A stretch of DNA of 64,000 bases from Haloarcula nitratireducens (GCF_019599505.1 NZ_RKLT01000003.1:186001-250000), one strand, 5' to 3'. Shown: positions 1 through 11,089, counted from the stretch's first letter. Notes: generated by a model from the sequence alone, not told the origin. Numbers and translations: made by a program.

Positions 1-156
1 GACGCCCGGAGCGGGATTGAACCGAAACAAGAAATGCTCGCTCCCGTTGGTCGCTGCGCGTTCTCGTAGGGTTCAAACCCGTTCGTTACGCATTCACCGA
101 ACTCGTTCTTGCTCGGCGACAAAACGCCTCGCTGGAGGTCGAGTTCGGAAGAAGTA
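1..156 (-). repeat. tRNA-Asp tail repeat: partial T-arm/acceptor copies
   Basis: Downstream of tRNA-Asp (reading leftwards) there is an antisense T-arm-like piece at about 71-85. A linker at 31-66 with core GAAATGCTCGCT and CGCTGCGCGTTCTCG follows, and then a second sense copy of the T-arm and acceptor 3' end at 4-23. That copy differs from the tRNA by one deleted T in the T-arm. No cloverleaf can be built from these pieces, so they are fragments rather than a second tRNA. A very similar linker occurs beside the tRNA-Arg fragment near 43206-43236. Confidence 0.7.
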
Positions 157-229
157 CGCCCGGAGCGGGATTTGAACCCGCGTCACGACCGTGACAGGGT
201 CGTATGATGGGCCACTACACCATCCGGGC
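157..229 (-). tRNA. tRNA-Asp (GTC anticodon)
   Basis: Read on the minus strand, the gene folds as a full cloverleaf. The 7-bp acceptor pairs GCCCGGA with TCCGGGC, the anticodon stem CGACC/GGTCG encloses the loop CTGTCAC with anticodon GTC, and the T-arm contains GTTCAAATC. The discriminator is G and no CCA is encoded. Partial copies of its 3' end lie just downstream at 4-23 and 71-85. Confidence 0.95.
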
Positions 230-514
230 ACGCTGCCTTGCTGCACTTCTTCGTATCCCGGTGTTAGTATTAAGGCTTTCCAAAGGAAGGCGCCCTGGGA
301 TGGGTACCCGTGGCGGGACCCAAACTTCTATATCTGGGCTGGCCGAACTGGCCGGTACGCGAGGTCATCCCAAAGCTCCCGGCGTGGGGGAGATGGGTCG
401 AGTAGCTACTGCCGGCCGAGTTAGTAAGCGTTATACCGATGCCGACAATAACGACCTGTAGTATCTCGTGACAGCAACCTTCTCCAGTAGCAGGCCCCAC
501 GCACACGCACACAC
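230..514. other. Intergenic region between tRNA-Asp and rpoH
   Basis: The region carries the promoters of the divergent tRNA-Asp and RNA polymerase operon. A TATA-like stretch GCGTTATACC lies near 428-437, about 80 bases before the rpoH start, which would give a short leader. I see no convincing gene; the short open frames here have no coding character. Confidence 0.5.
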
Positions 515-742
515 ATGGTAGATGTAAGTCAACACGACCTCGTCCCCGACCACAGCGTCGTCGACGAGGACGACCTCGACGCGGTGCTCGAGGAGTACGA
601 CATCAAACGAACCGACCTTCCGAAAATCAAACGAGCCGATCCGGCGCTCCCGGAGGAAGCCGAGATCGGCGACGTCATCCGAATCGAACGCGACTCGCGA
701 ACGACCGACGTCGCGGTCGTCTATCGACTGGTGGTGGAATAA
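515..742 (+). CDS. rpoH: DNA-directed RNA polymerase subunit H (Rpb5 C-terminal type)
   Basis: This 75-residue protein is the archaeal counterpart of the C-terminal assembly domain of eukaryotic Rpb5. It binds the largest subunit at the jaw of RNA polymerase. Recognisable features are the N-terminal [10 protein letters not shown] segment, the [11 protein letters not shown] stretch and the closing VVYRLVV strand. It is the first gene of the polymerase operon; its stop codon overlaps the rpoB2 start (TAATG), implying translational coupling. Length is normal for the family. Confidence 0.96.
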   Translation: MVDVSQHDLVPDHSVVDEDDLDAVLEEYDIKRTDLPKIKRADPALPEEAEIGDVIRIERDSRTTDVAVVYRLVVE

Positions 743-2307
743 TGGACACACAGGACCGACGCGCAATCTCGCGTGAGTACTTCGCCAAGGAACGGCTCGC
801 AGAACATCACTTCCGCTCGTTCAACTCCTTCCTCGACCGGGGGATGCAACAGGTCGTCGACGAGAAGGAGACCATCGACACCGACATCGGCGACAAAGAG
901 GGGCAGGAACCGGTGTGGGTCGAACTCGGCGACGTCCGCGTCGTCACCCCCCGAGTCCGAGAGGCCGACGGCAGCGAGGAACTGCTCTACCCGCAGGAGG
1001 CTCGCCTCCGCAACATCACCTACTCCGCGCCGGTGTTCATGGAGATGGCCATCGTCCGCGGCGGCGAGGAGGAACCCGAGGAAGTCGTCGATCGGACCGA
1101 GACCAAGATCGGGCGGATGCCCGTCATGGTCGGCTCGAACAAGTGTAACATCGCCGGTTTCTCCGACGAGGAGCTCATCGACATCGGCGAGGACCCCGCC
1201 GACCCCGGCGGCTACTTCGTGGTCAACGGCTCCGAGCGGGTGCTGATGACCAGCGAGGACCTCGCCCCGAACAAGATTCTCGCCGAGTACGACACGAAGT
1301 ACGGCGACGAGGTGCAGGTCGCGAAGACCTTCTCCCAGCGCCGCGGCTACCGCGCGCTCGTCCTCTGTGAGCGCACCCGCGACGGCCTGCTCGAAGTCTC
1401 CTTCCCGTCTGTTTCGGGGAGCATCGACTTCGTGACGCTCGTTCGCGCGCTGGGCCTCGAATCCGACGAGGAGATCGTCCACCGCGTCAGCGAGGACCCC
1501 GAGATCGTGAAGTTCATGCTCGAGAATCTGGAGGAGGCCGAGGTCCAGACGACCGAGGGCGCGATCGAGACCCTCGGCCAGCGCGTCGCCTCCGGCCAGG
1601 GCAAGAACTACCAGCTGAAGCGGGCCAACTACGTCATCGACCGCTATCTGCTGCCGCACCTCCACGAGGAGGGCGTCGACGAGGAGGAGGTCCGCATCAA
1701 CAAGGCGTACTACCTCTGCCGGATGGCCGAGGCCTGCTTCGAACTCGCGCTCGACCGCCGCGAGTCCGACGACAAGGACCACTACGCCAACAAGCGCCTG
1801 AAGGTCAGCGGCGACCTGATGACCGACCTGTTCCGGACGGCGCTGAACAAGCTCGCCCGGGACGTGAAATACCAGCTCGAACGCGCGAACATGCGGAACC
1901 GCCAACTGTCTGTCTCCACGGTGGTCCGCTCGGACGTGCTGACCGAACGGCTGGAACACCCCATCGCGACGGGGAACTGGGTCGGCGGCCGCTCGGGCGT
2001 CTCGCAACTGGTCGACCGGACCGACTTCATGGGGGTTCTCTCCCACCTTCGCCGCCTGCGCTCGCCGCTCAGCCGCTCGCAGCCCCACTTCGAGGCGCGT
2101 GACCTGCACGCGACCCAGTGGGGTCGCATCTGCCCCTCGGAGACGCCGGAGGGTCCGAACTGCGGACTGGTGAAGAACTTCGCACAGGCGATGGAGCTGT
2201 CACAGGACGTCGAGGACAATCAGGAACTGAAGCAGGAACTCGCGGATATGGGGGTCCAGGGCATCCCCGGAATCGAATCCATCCAACAGCAGCCCGCGGA
2301 CGATTAA
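742..2307 (+). CDS. rpoB2: DNA-directed RNA polymerase subunit B'' (N-terminal half of Rpb2)
   Basis: This 521-residue protein is the N-terminal half of the second-largest polymerase subunit, covering the protrusion, lobe and start of the fork. Split rpoB is typical of haloarchaea and many methanogens. The highly conserved [13 protein letters not shown] stretch lies near residues 461-475, close to the C-terminus. It starts within the rpoH stop and is followed by rpoB1 after one base, so the two halves are co-translated and assemble into one functional subunit. Confidence 0.97.
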   Translation: MDTQDRRAISREYFAKERLAEHHFRSFNSFLDRGMQQVVDEKETIDTDIGDKEGQEPVWVELGDVRVVTPRVREADGSEELLYPQEARLRNITYSAPVFMEMAIVRGGEEEPEEVVDRTETKIGRMPVMVGSNKCNIAGFSDEELIDIGEDPADPGGYFVVNGSERVLMTSEDLAPNKILAEYDTKYGDEVQVAKTFSQRRGYRALVLCERTRDGLLEVSFPSVSGSIDFVTLVRALGLESDEEIVHRVSEDPEIVKFMLENLEEAEVQTTEGAIETLGQRVASGQGKNYQLKRANYVIDRYLLPHLHEEGVDEEEVRINKAYYLCRMAEACFELALDRRESDDKDHYANKRLKVSGDLMTDLFRTALNKLARDVKYQLERANMRNRQLSVSTVVRSDVLTERLEHPIATGNWVGGRSGVSQLVDRTDFMGVLSHLRRLRSPLSRSQPHFEARDLHATQWGRICPSETPEGPNCGLVKNFAQAMELSQDVEDNQELKQELADMGVQGIPGIESIQQQPADD

Positions 2308-2308
2308 C

Positions 2309-4135
2309 ATGAGTCAGGGACGCGAAGCCAAAGTATACGTGAACGGTAGCCTGGTCGGGACACACCCCGACCCCGAACAGCTCGCAGAACAGGTCCGGCA
2401 GGCCCGACGGCGGGGAGACGTCTCCCAGATGGTCAACGTCTCGGTCAAGGACCGCACCGAGGAGGTCATCATCAACGCCGACGCCGGCCGCGCCCGGCGT
2501 CCGCTGCTGGTCGTCGAGGACGGCGAGCCGCTCATCTCCGAGGAGGAGGTCGAGCAGGTCAAAGACGACGAGCTGGAGTTCGAAGAGCTCGTCGAACGCG
2601 GCGTGGTCGAGTTCATCGACGCCGAGGAAGAGGAGGACATCCTCGTCGGCGTCGACGAGAGCGAACTCACCGAGAACCACACGCACCTCGAAGTCGACCC
2701 GCAGCTGATGTTCGGGATCGGCGCGGGGATGATTCCGTACCCCGAGCACAACGCCAGCCCCCGCATTACGATGGGGTCGGGGATGATCAAGCAGTCGCTC
2801 GGGCTGCCGAGCGCGAACTACCGCATCCGCCCCGACACGCGCCAGCACCTGCTGCACTACCCGCAGCTCTCGATGGTCAAGACCCAGACCACCGAGCAGA
2901 TCGGCTACGACGACCGGCCGGCCGCACAGAACTTCGTCGTCGCCGTCATGAGCTACGAGGGGTTCAACATCGAGGACGCGCTCGTGATGAACCAGGGGTC
3001 GGTCGACCGCGCGCTCGCCCGCTCGCACTTCTTCCGGACCTACGAGGGCGAGGAGCGGCGCTACCCCGGCGGACAGGAGGACCGCTTCGAGATGCCCGAC
3101 GACGAGGTTCGCGGCGCTCGCGGCGAGGAGGCGTACACGCACCTCGACGACGACGGACTGGTCAACCCCGAGACGGACGTCGGCGAGAACGCCGTCCTGC
3201 TCGGGAAGACCAGCCCGCCCCGGTTCCTCGAAGAGCCGGACGACATGGGCGGTCTCTCCCCGCAGAAGCGTCGTGAGACGTCCGTGACGATGCGTTCGGG
3301 CGAATCGGGCGTCGTCGACACGGTCACGCTGATGGAGGGCGAGGACGGCTCGAAGCTCTCGAAGGTCTCGGTGCGCGACGAGCGCATCCCCGAACTCGGG
3401 GACAAGTTCGCCAGCCGACACGGCCAGAAGGGCGTCGTCGGCCACATCGCACCGCAGGAGGACATGCCCTTCACCGAGGAGGGCGTCGTCCCGGACCTCA
3501 TCATCAACCCGCACGCGCTGCCGTCGCGGATGACGGTGGGCCACATCCTGGAGATGATCGGCGGGAAGGTCGGCGCACTGGAAGGCCGCCGCGTCGACGG
3601 CACCGCCTTCACCGGCGAGGACGAGGAGCGACTCCGCGGCTCGCTCGAGGAGCACGGCTTCGATTCCTCGGGCAAGGAGACGATGTACTCCGGCGTCACC
3701 GGCGAGAAGATCGAGGCCGACATCTTCGTCGGCGACATCTTCTACCAGAAGCTCTACCACATGGTCTCGAACAAACTGCACGCTCGCTCGCGCGGGCCGG
3801 TGCAGGTGCTCACCCGCCAGCCCACGGAGGGGCGCGCCCGCGAGGGTGGTCTCCGTGTGGGTGAGATGGAACGGGACGTGCTCATCGGGCACGGCGCGGC
3901 GATGGCGCTCAAAGAGCGCCTGCTCGACGAGTCCGACCGCGAGTTCATCAACGTCTGCGGCCAGTGTGGGATGACCGCCGTCGAGAACGTCGAGCAACGG
4001 CGCGTCTACTGTCCGAACTGCGAGGAGGAGACGGACATCCACGAGGTGGAGATGTCCTACGCGTTCAAGCTCCTCTTAGACGAGATGAAGGCGCTCGGCA
4101 TCGCCCCGCGAATCGAACTGGAGGACGCAGTCTAA
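2309..4135 (+). CDS. rpoB1: DNA-directed RNA polymerase subunit B' (C-terminal half of Rpb2)
   Basis: This 608-residue C-terminal half of the B subunit contributes the hybrid-binding and wall regions and part of the active centre. The hallmark [14 protein letters not shown] motif is at about residues 365-378. A C-terminal four-cysteine zinc site (CGQC near 550-553, CPNC near 568-571) matches the Rpb2 clamp zinc ribbon. The GNGPAN-like start and [12 protein letters not shown] stretch are also conserved. It lies one base after rpoB2 and one base before rpoA1. Confidence 0.97.
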   Translation: MSQGREAKVYVNGSLVGTHPDPEQLAEQVRQARRRGDVSQMVNVSVKDRTEEVIINADAGRARRPLLVVEDGEPLISEEEVEQVKDDELEFEELVERGVVEFIDAEEEEDILVGVDESELTENHTHLEVDPQLMFGIGAGMIPYPEHNASPRITMGSGMIKQSLGLPSANYRIRPDTRQHLLHYPQLSMVKTQTTEQIGYDDRPAAQNFVVAVMSYEGFNIEDALVMNQGSVDRALARSHFFRTYEGEERRYPGGQEDRFEMPDDEVRGARGEEAYTHLDDDGLVNPETDVGENAVLLGKTSPPRFLEEPDDMGGLSPQKRRETSVTMRSGESGVVDTVTLMEGEDGSKLSKVSVRDERIPELGDKFASRHGQKGVVGHIAPQEDMPFTEEGVVPDLIINPHALPSRMTVGHILEMIGGKVGALEGRRVDGTAFTGEDEERLRGSLEEHGFDSSGKETMYSGVTGEKIEADIFVGDIFYQKLYHMVSNKLHARSRGPVQVLTRQPTEGRAREGGLRVGEMERDVLIGHGAAMALKERLLDESDREFINVCGQCGMTAVENVEQRRVYCPNCEEETDIHEVEMSYAFKLLLDEMKALGIAPRIELEDAV

Positions 4136-4136
4136 G

Positions 4137-7043
4137 ATGAGCTCTCAACAGACACCACAGGAGATCGGTCAGCTCAGTTTCGGGCTGATGGACCCCGAGG
4201 AGTACCGCGAGATGTCGGCGACGAAGGTCATCACGGCCGACACCTACGACGACGACGGCTTCCCCATCGACATGGGGCTGATGGACCCGCGACTGGGCGT
4301 CATCGACCCCGGCCTGGAGTGCAAGACCTGCGGGAAACACAGCGGGTCGTGTAACGGTCACTTCGGCCACATCGAACTGGCCGCGCCCGTCATCCACGTC
4401 GGGTTCGCGAAGCTCATCCGACGGCTCCTTCGGGGGACCTGTCGGGAGTGCTCGCGGCTCTGTCTCGACGAACACGAGCGCGACGAGTTCACCGACCGCC
4501 TCCAGCGGACCCGCGACCTCGGCCGCGACCTGAACGACGTGACGAAGGCCGCCATCCGACAGGCCCGAAAGAAGGACCGCTGTCCGTTCTGCGGCGAGAA
4601 GCAGTACGACATCAAACACGAGAAGCCGACCACCTACTACGAGGTCCAGCAGGTGCTCGCTTCCGACTATCCCGACCGCCTCGCCGCCGCGATGGAGGAG
4701 GCCGAGGACCGCATCTCGCCGCCGGAACTCGCGGAGGAGACGGGGATCGACTCGGACCGCGTTCAGCAGATCCTCAGCGGCGAGTTCCGCCCGCGACAGG
4801 AGGACCGCCGCGCGCTGGAGAAGGCGCTGTCGGTCGACCTGACCGAGGAGGACATGAACAAGCTCATGCCATCGGACATCCGGGACTGGTTCGAGGACAT
4901 CCCGGACGGGGACATCGAAGTGCTCGGGATGAACCCCGAACGGTCCCGCCCCGAGTGGATGATTCTGACGGTGCTTCCGGTGCCCCCGGTCACCGCCCGA
5001 CCCTCGATCACGCTGGACAACGGCCAGCGCAGCGAGGACGACCTGACCCACAAACTGGTCGACATCATCCGCATCAACCAGCGGTTCATGGAGAACCGCG
5101 AGGCGGGTGCCCCCCAGCTCATCATCGAGGACCTCTGGGAACTGCTGCAGTACCACGTCACCACGTTCATGGACAACGAGATCTCGGGGACGCCGCCGGC
5201 GCGACACCGTTCCGGCCGCCCGCTGAAGACCCTCTCCCAACGGCTCAAGGGGAAGGAAGGCCGGTTCCGCGGTTCGCTCTCGGGGAAGCGAGTCAACTTC
5301 TCGGCTCGTACCGTCATCTCGCCGGACCCGACGCTGTCGATGAACGAGGTCGGCGTCCCGACGCGGGTCGCCCGGGAGATGACCCAGACGATGAACGTCA
5401 ACGAGCGCAACCTCGATAAGGCCCGTCGCTACGTCGCTAACGGACCGGAGGGCCATCCCGGCGCGAACTACGTCCGACGACCGGACGGCCGCCGGCTGAA
5501 GGTCACCGAGAAGAACTGCGAGGAACTCGCAGAGAAGGTCGAACCCGGCTGGGAGGTCTCCCGACACCTCGTGGACGGCGACATCATCATCTTCAACCGG
5601 CAGCCGTCGCTGCACCGGATGTCCATCATGGCCCACGAAGTGGTCGTGATGCCGTACAAGACGTTCCGGCTCAACACCGTCGTCTGCCCGCCGTACAACG
5701 CCGACTTCGACGGCGACGAGATGAACATGCACGCCCTGCAGAACGAGGAGGCCCGCGCGGAGGCCCGCGTCCTCATGCGCGTGCAGGAACAGATGCTCTC
5801 GCCGCGCTTCGGCGAGAACATCATCGGCGCGATTCAGGACCACATCAGCGGGACCTACCTGCTGACCCACACCAACCCGCACTTCAACGAGACGCAGGCG
5901 CTCGACCTGCTCCGGGCGACGCGTATCGACGAGTTGCCCGAACCGGACGGCGAGGAAGACGGCGAGGCGTACTGGACGGGACGGTCCCTGTTCTCGGAGC
6001 TCCTGCCCGACGACCTCAACTTGGAGTTCACCGCCTCCGCCGGCGACACGGTCTCCATCGAGAACGGCGAGATGACCTCGGGGACCATCGACGAGGACGC
6101 GGTCGGCGCGTTCGGCGGCGAGGTCGTCGACACCATCGCCAAGGACTACTCGAAGACGCGCGCCCGCATCCTCGTCAACGAGGTCTCGGCGCTGGCGATG
6201 CGCGCCATCATGCACTTCGGGTTCTCCATCGGGATCGACGACGAGTCGATCCCCCGCGAGGCCGAAGAGCAGATCAACGACGCCATCGACTCCGCCTACG
6301 ACCGCGTCGAGGAGCTCATCGACACCTACGACCGGGGCGAACTCGAATCGCTGCCCGGCCGGACCGTCGACGAGACCTTAGAGATGAAGATCATGCAGAC
6401 GCTCGGCAAGGCGCGTGACTCCGCCGGCGACATCGCCGAGGACCACTTCAGCGACGACAACCCGGCGGTCGTCATGGCCGAGTCCGGCGCCCGCGGGTCG
6501 ATGCTGAACCTGACCCAGATGGCCGGCTGCGTCGGCCAGCAGGCGGTCCGGGGCGAACGGATCAACCGCGGTTACGAGGGCCGCACCCTCTCGCACTTCG
6601 AGGAGGGCGACCTCTCCGCGGACGCCCACGGCTTCGTGGAAGCCTCCTACCGCTCGGGGCTCGGGCCGAAGGAGTTCTTCTTCCACGCGATGGGTGGCCG
6701 CGAGGGGCTGGTCGACACGGCAGTCCGTACCTCCAAGTCCGGCTACCTCCAGCGCCGGCTCATCAACGCGCTCTCCGAACTCGAAACGCAGTACGACGGC
6801 ACCGTCCGAGACACCTCGGACACCATCGTCCAGTTCGAGTTCGGCGAGGACGGCACGTCGCCGGTCAACGTCTCCTCCAATCAGGACGAGGCGGCCGTCG
6901 ACGTCGAGCAGATCGCCGACAGCGTCCTGAACGAGGAGTTCCAGGACGACAAGCAGAAAGAGAGCTTCCTCGGGCAGCGCACCGAGCGCACCAACCTCTC
7001 GGAACACGCCGACGACTGGTGGATGGCCGAGGGAGACGACTGA
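4137..7043 (+). CDS. rpoA1: DNA-directed RNA polymerase subunit A' (N-terminal part of Rpb1)
   Basis: This 968-residue largest-subunit N-terminal part carries the catalytic magnesium motif NADFDGD at about residues 521-527. N-terminal zinc sites appear as CKTCGKHSGSC (about 62-72), CRECSRLC (about 101-108) and CPFC (about 149-152). An insertion near residues 188-240 reads like a Cro/CI-type helix-turn-helix (ELAEETGID, RVQQILSGEFRP, ALEKALSVDL), which is unusual inside the clamp region and looks lineage-specific. It is followed after three bases by rpoA2, which supplies the rest of the subunit. Confidence 0.97.
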   Translation: MSSQQTPQEIGQLSFGLMDPEEYREMSATKVITADTYDDDGFPIDMGLMDPRLGVIDPGLECKTCGKHSGSCNGHFGHIELAAPVIHVGFAKLIRRLLRGTCRECSRLCLDEHERDEFTDRLQRTRDLGRDLNDVTKAAIRQARKKDRCPFCGEKQYDIKHEKPTTYYEVQQVLASDYPDRLAAAMEEAEDRISPPELAEETGIDSDRVQQILSGEFRPRQEDRRALEKALSVDLTEEDMNKLMPSDIRDWFEDIPDGDIEVLGMNPERSRPEWMILTVLPVPPVTARPSITLDNGQRSEDDLTHKLVDIIRINQRFMENREAGAPQLIIEDLWELLQYHVTTFMDNEISGTPPARHRSGRPLKTLSQRLKGKEGRFRGSLSGKRVNFSARTVISPDPTLSMNEVGVPTRVAREMTQTMNVNERNLDKARRYVANGPEGHPGANYVRRPDGRRLKVTEKNCEELAEKVEPGWEVSRHLVDGDIIIFNRQPSLHRMSIMAHEVVVMPYKTFRLNTVVCPPYNADFDGDEMNMHALQNEEARAEARVLMRVQEQMLSPRFGENIIGAIQDHISGTYLLTHTNPHFNETQALDLLRATRIDELPEPDGEEDGEAYWTGRSLFSELLPDDLNLEFTASAGDTVSIENGEMTSGTIDEDAVGAFGGEVVDTIAKDYSKTRARILVNEVSALAMRAIMHFGFSIGIDDESIPREAEEQINDAIDSAYDRVEELIDTYDRGELESLPGRTVDETLEMKIMQTLGKARDSAGDIAEDHFSDDNPAVVMAESGARGSMLNLTQMAGCVGQQAVRGERINRGYEGRTLSHFEEGDLSADAHGFVEASYRSGLGPKEFFFHAMGGREGLVDTAVRTSKSGYLQRRLINALSELETQYDGTVRDTSDTIVQFEFGEDGTSPVNVSSNQDEAAVDVEQIADSVLNEEFQDDKQKESFLGQRTERTNLSEHADDWWMAEGDD

Positions 7044-7046
7044 ACC

Positions 7047-8228
7047 ATGACGAACGTCACCGAAGACATCGAAGCCGTCGTCGAGGACACGGAGCTCCCG
7101 CGCCGGCTGAAAGACGAAGTGTACAGTTCCATCGAAGCCCGCGACGTCACCGTCGCGGAGGCCGACGAGATCGCCCAAGCCGTCGAGACGCGCTACATGA
7201 ACACGCGCGTCGATCCGCTGGACCCGGTGGGGACCGTCTCCGCGCAGTCCATCGGGGAGCCGGGGACGCAGATGACGATGAACACGTTCCACTACGCGGG
7301 CGTCGCCGAGATCGACGTGACCCAGGGCCTGCCGCGGCTCATCGAGCTGGTCGACGCGCGGAAGACGCCCGACACGCCGATGATGACCGTCCACCTGGAC
7401 GAGGAGCACGCCGCCGACCGCGAGCGCGCACACGAGGTCGTCTGGAAGATCGAGGCCACGCGCATCCTCGCTCTGGGTGACATCTCGACGAACGTCGCGG
7501 ACATGCTCGTCCAGATCGACCTGAACGAGGACACCCTGCTCGAGCGGTGGCCGACGATGAACGACACCGAGGCCATCGCCGAGGAGATCGCCGAGATAAT
7601 CGAGTCGAACCTCGGCGTGCAGACCCAGCAGGCCGGGACGGTCATCGAGTTCGGCCCCGAGGAGCCGAGCTACCGCGACCTCCTCCAGCTCGTCGAGGAG
7701 CTGCGCGACATCGTCTTCAAGGGCATCGAGGAGATCTCCCGCGTCGTCATCCGCAAGGAGGAGACCGACAACGGCGAGGAGTTCGTCCTCTACACCGAGG
7801 GCTCGGACTTCGGCGAGGTACTGGGCATCGAGGGCGTCGACGCCTCCCGGACGACGTGTAACAACATCCACGAGATATACCGGAGCCTCGGCGTCGAGGC
7901 GGCCCGCGAGACGCTCATCAACGAGACGATGAACACGCTCGAAGAGCAGGGTCTGGACGACGTGAACGTCCGGCACCTGATGCTGGTCGCGGACATCATG
8001 ACCAACGAGGGGACCATCGAGTCCATCGGCCGCCACGGGATCAGCGGGTCGAAAGACTCCGTGCTCGCGCGCGCGGCCTTCGAGGTGACGGTCAACCACC
8101 TGCTCGACGCCGCCATCCACGGCGAGGTCGACGAACTCGACGGCGTCACGGAGAACGTCATCGTCGGCAAGCCCATCAAGCTGGGCACCGGCGACGTGGA
8201 CCTCCGGATGGGCGCGAGTCAGGACTGA
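7047..8228 (+). CDS. rpoA2: DNA-directed RNA polymerase subunit A'' (C-terminal part of Rpb1)
   Basis: This 393-residue C-terminal part of the largest subunit contributes the jaw, trigger loop and cleft. The motif [20 protein letters not shown] near residues 62-81 is the conserved trigger-loop region. The closing [15 protein letters not shown] is typical of archaeal A''. The last bases overlap the start of the nusA-like gene (TGATG), so the two are probably translationally coupled. Length is normal for haloarchaea. Confidence 0.97.
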   Translation: MTNVTEDIEAVVEDTELPRRLKDEVYSSIEARDVTVAEADEIAQAVETRYMNTRVDPLDPVGTVSAQSIGEPGTQMTMNTFHYAGVAEIDVTQGLPRLIELVDARKTPDTPMMTVHLDEEHAADRERAHEVVWKIEATRILALGDISTNVADMLVQIDLNEDTLLERWPTMNDTEAIAEEIAEIIESNLGVQTQQAGTVIEFGPEEPSYRDLLQLVEELRDIVFKGIEEISRVVIRKEETDNGEEFVLYTEGSDFGEVLGIEGVDASRTTCNNIHEIYRSLGVEAARETLINETMNTLEEQGLDDVNVRHLMLVADIMTNEGTIESIGRHGISGSKDSVLARAAFEVTVNHLLDAAIHGEVDELDGVTENVIVGKPIKLGTGDVDLRMGASQD

Positions 8229-8653
8229 TGCGGATCGAAATCTCGGACGAAGCGCGCCGACTGGTCGCCCTCTTCGAGGACGAGGCCGACGTCACCGTCC
8301 GGGATTGCGTCGTCGACGAGGCCCACGACCAGATCGTCTATCTGATCAAGCGCGGCGAGATGGCCGACGCCATCGGCCCGGGCGGCCAGACGGTCGGCAC
8401 CGTCGAGGAACGACTCGGCCGCGACGTGAAACTCGTCGAAGACGCGGAGACGGCCGAGAACTTCGTCGCCAACGCGCTCGCGCCGGCGGCGGTGTACAAC
8501 GTCACCGTCTCCGAGAACGACGACACCGTCGCCTACGTCGAGGTGGCGCAGGAAGACCGCGGGGCGGCCATCGGCCGCGAGGGGCGCAACATCGACGCCG
8601 CGCGCCAACTGGCGAAGCGGCACTTCGGGATCGACGGCATCGAGCTGACCTGA
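8228..8653 (+). CDS. nusA: NusA-like transcription factor (two KH domains)
   Basis: This 141-residue archaeal NusA is a short form lacking the bacterial N-terminal and S1 domains. Two KH-domain loops are visible: GPGGQTVGTVEERLG near residues 50-64 and GREGRNIDAARQLAK near 116-130. It probably binds RNA during elongation or termination. It closes the RNA polymerase operon and begins within the rpoA2 stop codon. In many archaea rps12 follows directly; here a convergent transducer gene intervenes. Confidence 0.93.
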   Translation: MRIEISDEARRLVALFEDEADVTVRDCVVDEAHDQIVYLIKRGEMADAIGPGGQTVGTVEERLGRDVKLVEDAETAENFVANALAPAAVYNVTVSENDDTVAYVEVAQEDRGAAIGREGRNIDAARQLAKRHFGIDGIELT

Positions 8654-8677
8654 AAACGAGCCGATCGAGCTTTTCAC

Positions 8678-11089
8678 TCAGTCGTCGCCGGCCACCGAGC
8701 TATCGGTAGCGTCGGGATCGTAGACGTCCGTGTCGGTCATCGGCGTCTGTGCCGTCTCCACGTCGAACTGCGCGAGGAGGTCGCGGAGGTCGGTCGCCTT
8801 GCCGGACAGGGACTCGATGCTCGTCGTCACCTCGTTGATGGTGGCCGTCTGTTGCTCCGCGGCCGCGGCGACGTTCTCGGCCTGACTGGCGGTCTCCTCG
8901 CTGATGGAGCCGACTTCGTCCACCACGGCGACGGTCTCCTCGGTAGCGCTCGCCTGCTCGTCCGTCGCGTGGTTTATCGACTGGATACCGTCGTTGACGG
9001 CGTCGACCCGGTCGACGATGGTCTCCAGGGACTCGATGGCGTCGTCGACGGTCTCGATGCCGTCGGTGACGCTGTCGCCCATCTCCCGGATGTCGTCGAC
9101 GGCGGTGCTCGTCGAGGACTGCACGTCGTCGATGACGGCCGACACCTCGTCGGTGGCCGCGCTGGTCTCCTGTGCGAGTTGCTTGATCTCGTCGGCGACG
9201 ACGGCGAATCCCTCGCCGGCCTCGCCGGCGCGGGCGGCCTCGATCGAGGCGTTGAGCGCGAGCATGTTCGTCTGTTCCGCGATGTCGTCGATGAGGTCGA
9301 CCACCTCGCCGATGTGAGCCATCTCCTCGTCCAGGGCTTCCACCCTGTCGATGGTCTCGTCGGCGCGCGCCTCGATATCGTTCAGCACGTCCATCGCCTC
9401 GGTGGCTCGCTCGCTGCCGGTCTCGCCGACGTCGGCGGCCTCGTCGGCGGTGCCGGCTACCTCGTCGGCCTGTGCGGCGACCTCCTCGATGGTCGCGGAG
9501 AGGTTCGACATCTCGTCCGCGGCCTGCTGGAGGTTCTCGTGCTGTCTGTCCGCGCCGGAGGCGATCTCCTGGACGGACTCGCTGACCTCCTCGCTGGCGT
9601 CGCGGACCTCGGTGGCGCTCGCGGTGATCTGGTCGGCAGAACCGTCCACGTCGGCGGCGAACTCGCGGATGTGGACGACGGTCTGACCCAGCTGGACGAG
9701 CATCGCGTTGAACGCCCGTGCGATTTCGTCCATCGCCTCGGTCCCGGTCTCGGTGTCGAGTCGCTGGGTCATGTCGCCCTCCGCGGCCAGACGCATCACG
9801 TCGGAGAACTCCTCGGCCTGTCGTTCGAGCGAATCGGCGAGTGCCTCGGCCTCTCGCTGGGCGGTCTCGGCGTCCGTCTTCGCCGCCTCGATCTCGGCGA
9901 CGAACTGTTGGAGGTCGGTCTGCATGGTCGAGAGCGACTCGCCGAGGCGACCCGGCACCTCCTCGTCTAGAACCGGGTCGTCGAACTCCTGTGCGGCCAG
10001 CGCGTCGGCCTGGTTCGCGACGGTAGCGAGATACGATTGGATGTCGGTGAACGCCCGCTCGACCTGTCCGATCTCGTCCATCCGCTCGCTCGACTCGTCC
10101 TCGCCATCGATCCGGCCAGCGGCCAGCGCCTCGGCGCGGTCGGCGACGCCGGTCAGCGACCGCTTGATGTCGCGGCCGACGAACGCGCCGAAGGCGACGA
10201 ACCCGAGCAGTGCGAGACCGACGAGCGCGAACAGGTACTGCTGCACCTGGTTGCGTAACGCGAAGACGTTCTCGGCGGGTGCGCGCTTGACGACGACCCA
10301 ATTGGTCCCCGCCACGGGCGCGTAACTCAGCACTTCGTCGCCGGCCTGCACGACGCCGCTGGAGCCGTTCGCAGCCGCCGAGACGGCACCCCGCTCTGAA
10401 TCACTTTCGTAGGAATCGAAGATGAGCGAGGTGTCGTCGGCGAAGACGATCTCGTTGTTCGCGCTGCCCGACTCGACCACCTGTGTCTCACCGCCTTCGA
10501 TGGAATTACTGAACGCCTGTGAGCGCCGGCTGACGTTGTAGAAGGCGACGGTCATATAATCGGTTCGCGGGACAGTGCTGGCGAAGGCCATGTAGTAGTG
10601 ATCCTCGTATTTGAACACCTTCGACCGTGCGACGTCGTCGGTACCGCTGAGGACGAGCGAGCCCCGGTTCCACGCGACGCCGAACTGGAAGAGCGAGCGG
10701 CCCGGATACTCTTCGACCGTACTCCGGTCGATTCGCATCGTCGACTGATTCACGAGGTTGATCGCGTGAATCGACCCGCCCATCCGCTGTTTTTCGTTGC
10801 TGAACGTCGCTTCGGCCCGCGTCGCCGTCGCGTCGCTGACGAAGTAGTGATTCGACAGCAGCCGCGTCGTCCGCGACTGTCGTTCGAGCCAGCCCTCCAT
10901 CGAGTCCGCTTCCTGCTCGGTGGTCGTTCGCAGTTCGTTCGTTCGCTGGTCGGTCAGTTCGCCCGCGATGGCGTTCTGTGCGGTCAGGCCAGCGCCCGTC
11001 ACGACGACGGCGATGACGGCCACGGCGACGGCGAACTTCCGGAGGTAGCTCCGCCGTATGAAATCTGGGAGAAGTTCGGTTGTCTTCAT
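8678..11089 (-). CDS. Methyl-accepting chemotaxis-type transducer (Htr family)
   Basis: This 803-residue membrane transducer has a first membrane helix near residues 16-37, an extracytoplasmic sensor of about 245 residues and a second helix near 286-306. One or two HAMP-like segments and a long coiled-coil cytoplasmic signalling domain follow. The hairpin tip is clear near residues 600-630 ([31 protein letters not shown]). It should control CheA and hence archaellum motility; the ligand cannot be read from sequence, though the layout is dCache-like. It lies antisense between nusA and rps12, breaking a widely conserved operon. Confidence 0.94.
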   Translation of the reverse strand: MKTTELLPDFIRRSYLRKFAVAVAVIAVVVTGAGLTAQNAIAGELTDQRTNELRTTTEQEADSMEGWLERQSRTTRLLSNHYFVSDATATRAEATFSNEKQRMGGSIHAINLVNQSTMRIDRSTVEEYPGRSLFQFGVAWNRGSLVLSGTDDVARSKVFKYEDHYYMAFASTVPRTDYMTVAFYNVSRRSQAFSNSIEGGETQVVESGSANNEIVFADDTSLIFDSYESDSERGAVSAAANGSSGVVQAGDEVLSYAPVAGTNWVVVKRAPAENVFALRNQVQQYLFALVGLALLGFVAFGAFVGRDIKRSLTGVADRAEALAAGRIDGEDESSERMDEIGQVERAFTDIQSYLATVANQADALAAQEFDDPVLDEEVPGRLGESLSTMQTDLQQFVAEIEAAKTDAETAQREAEALADSLERQAEEFSDVMRLAAEGDMTQRLDTETGTEAMDEIARAFNAMLVQLGQTVVHIREFAADVDGSADQITASATEVRDASEEVSESVQEIASGADRQHENLQQAADEMSNLSATIEEVAAQADEVAGTADEAADVGETGSERATEAMDVLNDIEARADETIDRVEALDEEMAHIGEVVDLIDDIAEQTNMLALNASIEAARAGEAGEGFAVVADEIKQLAQETSAATDEVSAVIDDVQSSTSTAVDDIREMGDSVTDGIETVDDAIESLETIVDRVDAVNDGIQSINHATDEQASATEETVAVVDEVGSISEETASQAENVAAAAEQQTATINEVTTSIESLSGKATDLRDLLAQFDVETAQTPMTDTDVYDPDATDSSVAGDD

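Noticed and set aside
721..2109. Long minus-strand open frame opposite rpoB2, and similar ones opposite rpoB1, rpoA1, rpoA2, EF-2 and EF-1A
   Set aside because: High GC with strong codon bias leaves antisense frames open; the sense genes are unmistakable and the antisense products are low-complexity Asp/Val/Leu/Arg sequences.
8852..9970. Plus-strand open frame within the transducer gene
   Set aside because: It is antisense to the conserved signalling domain and has repetitive shadow composition without any motif.
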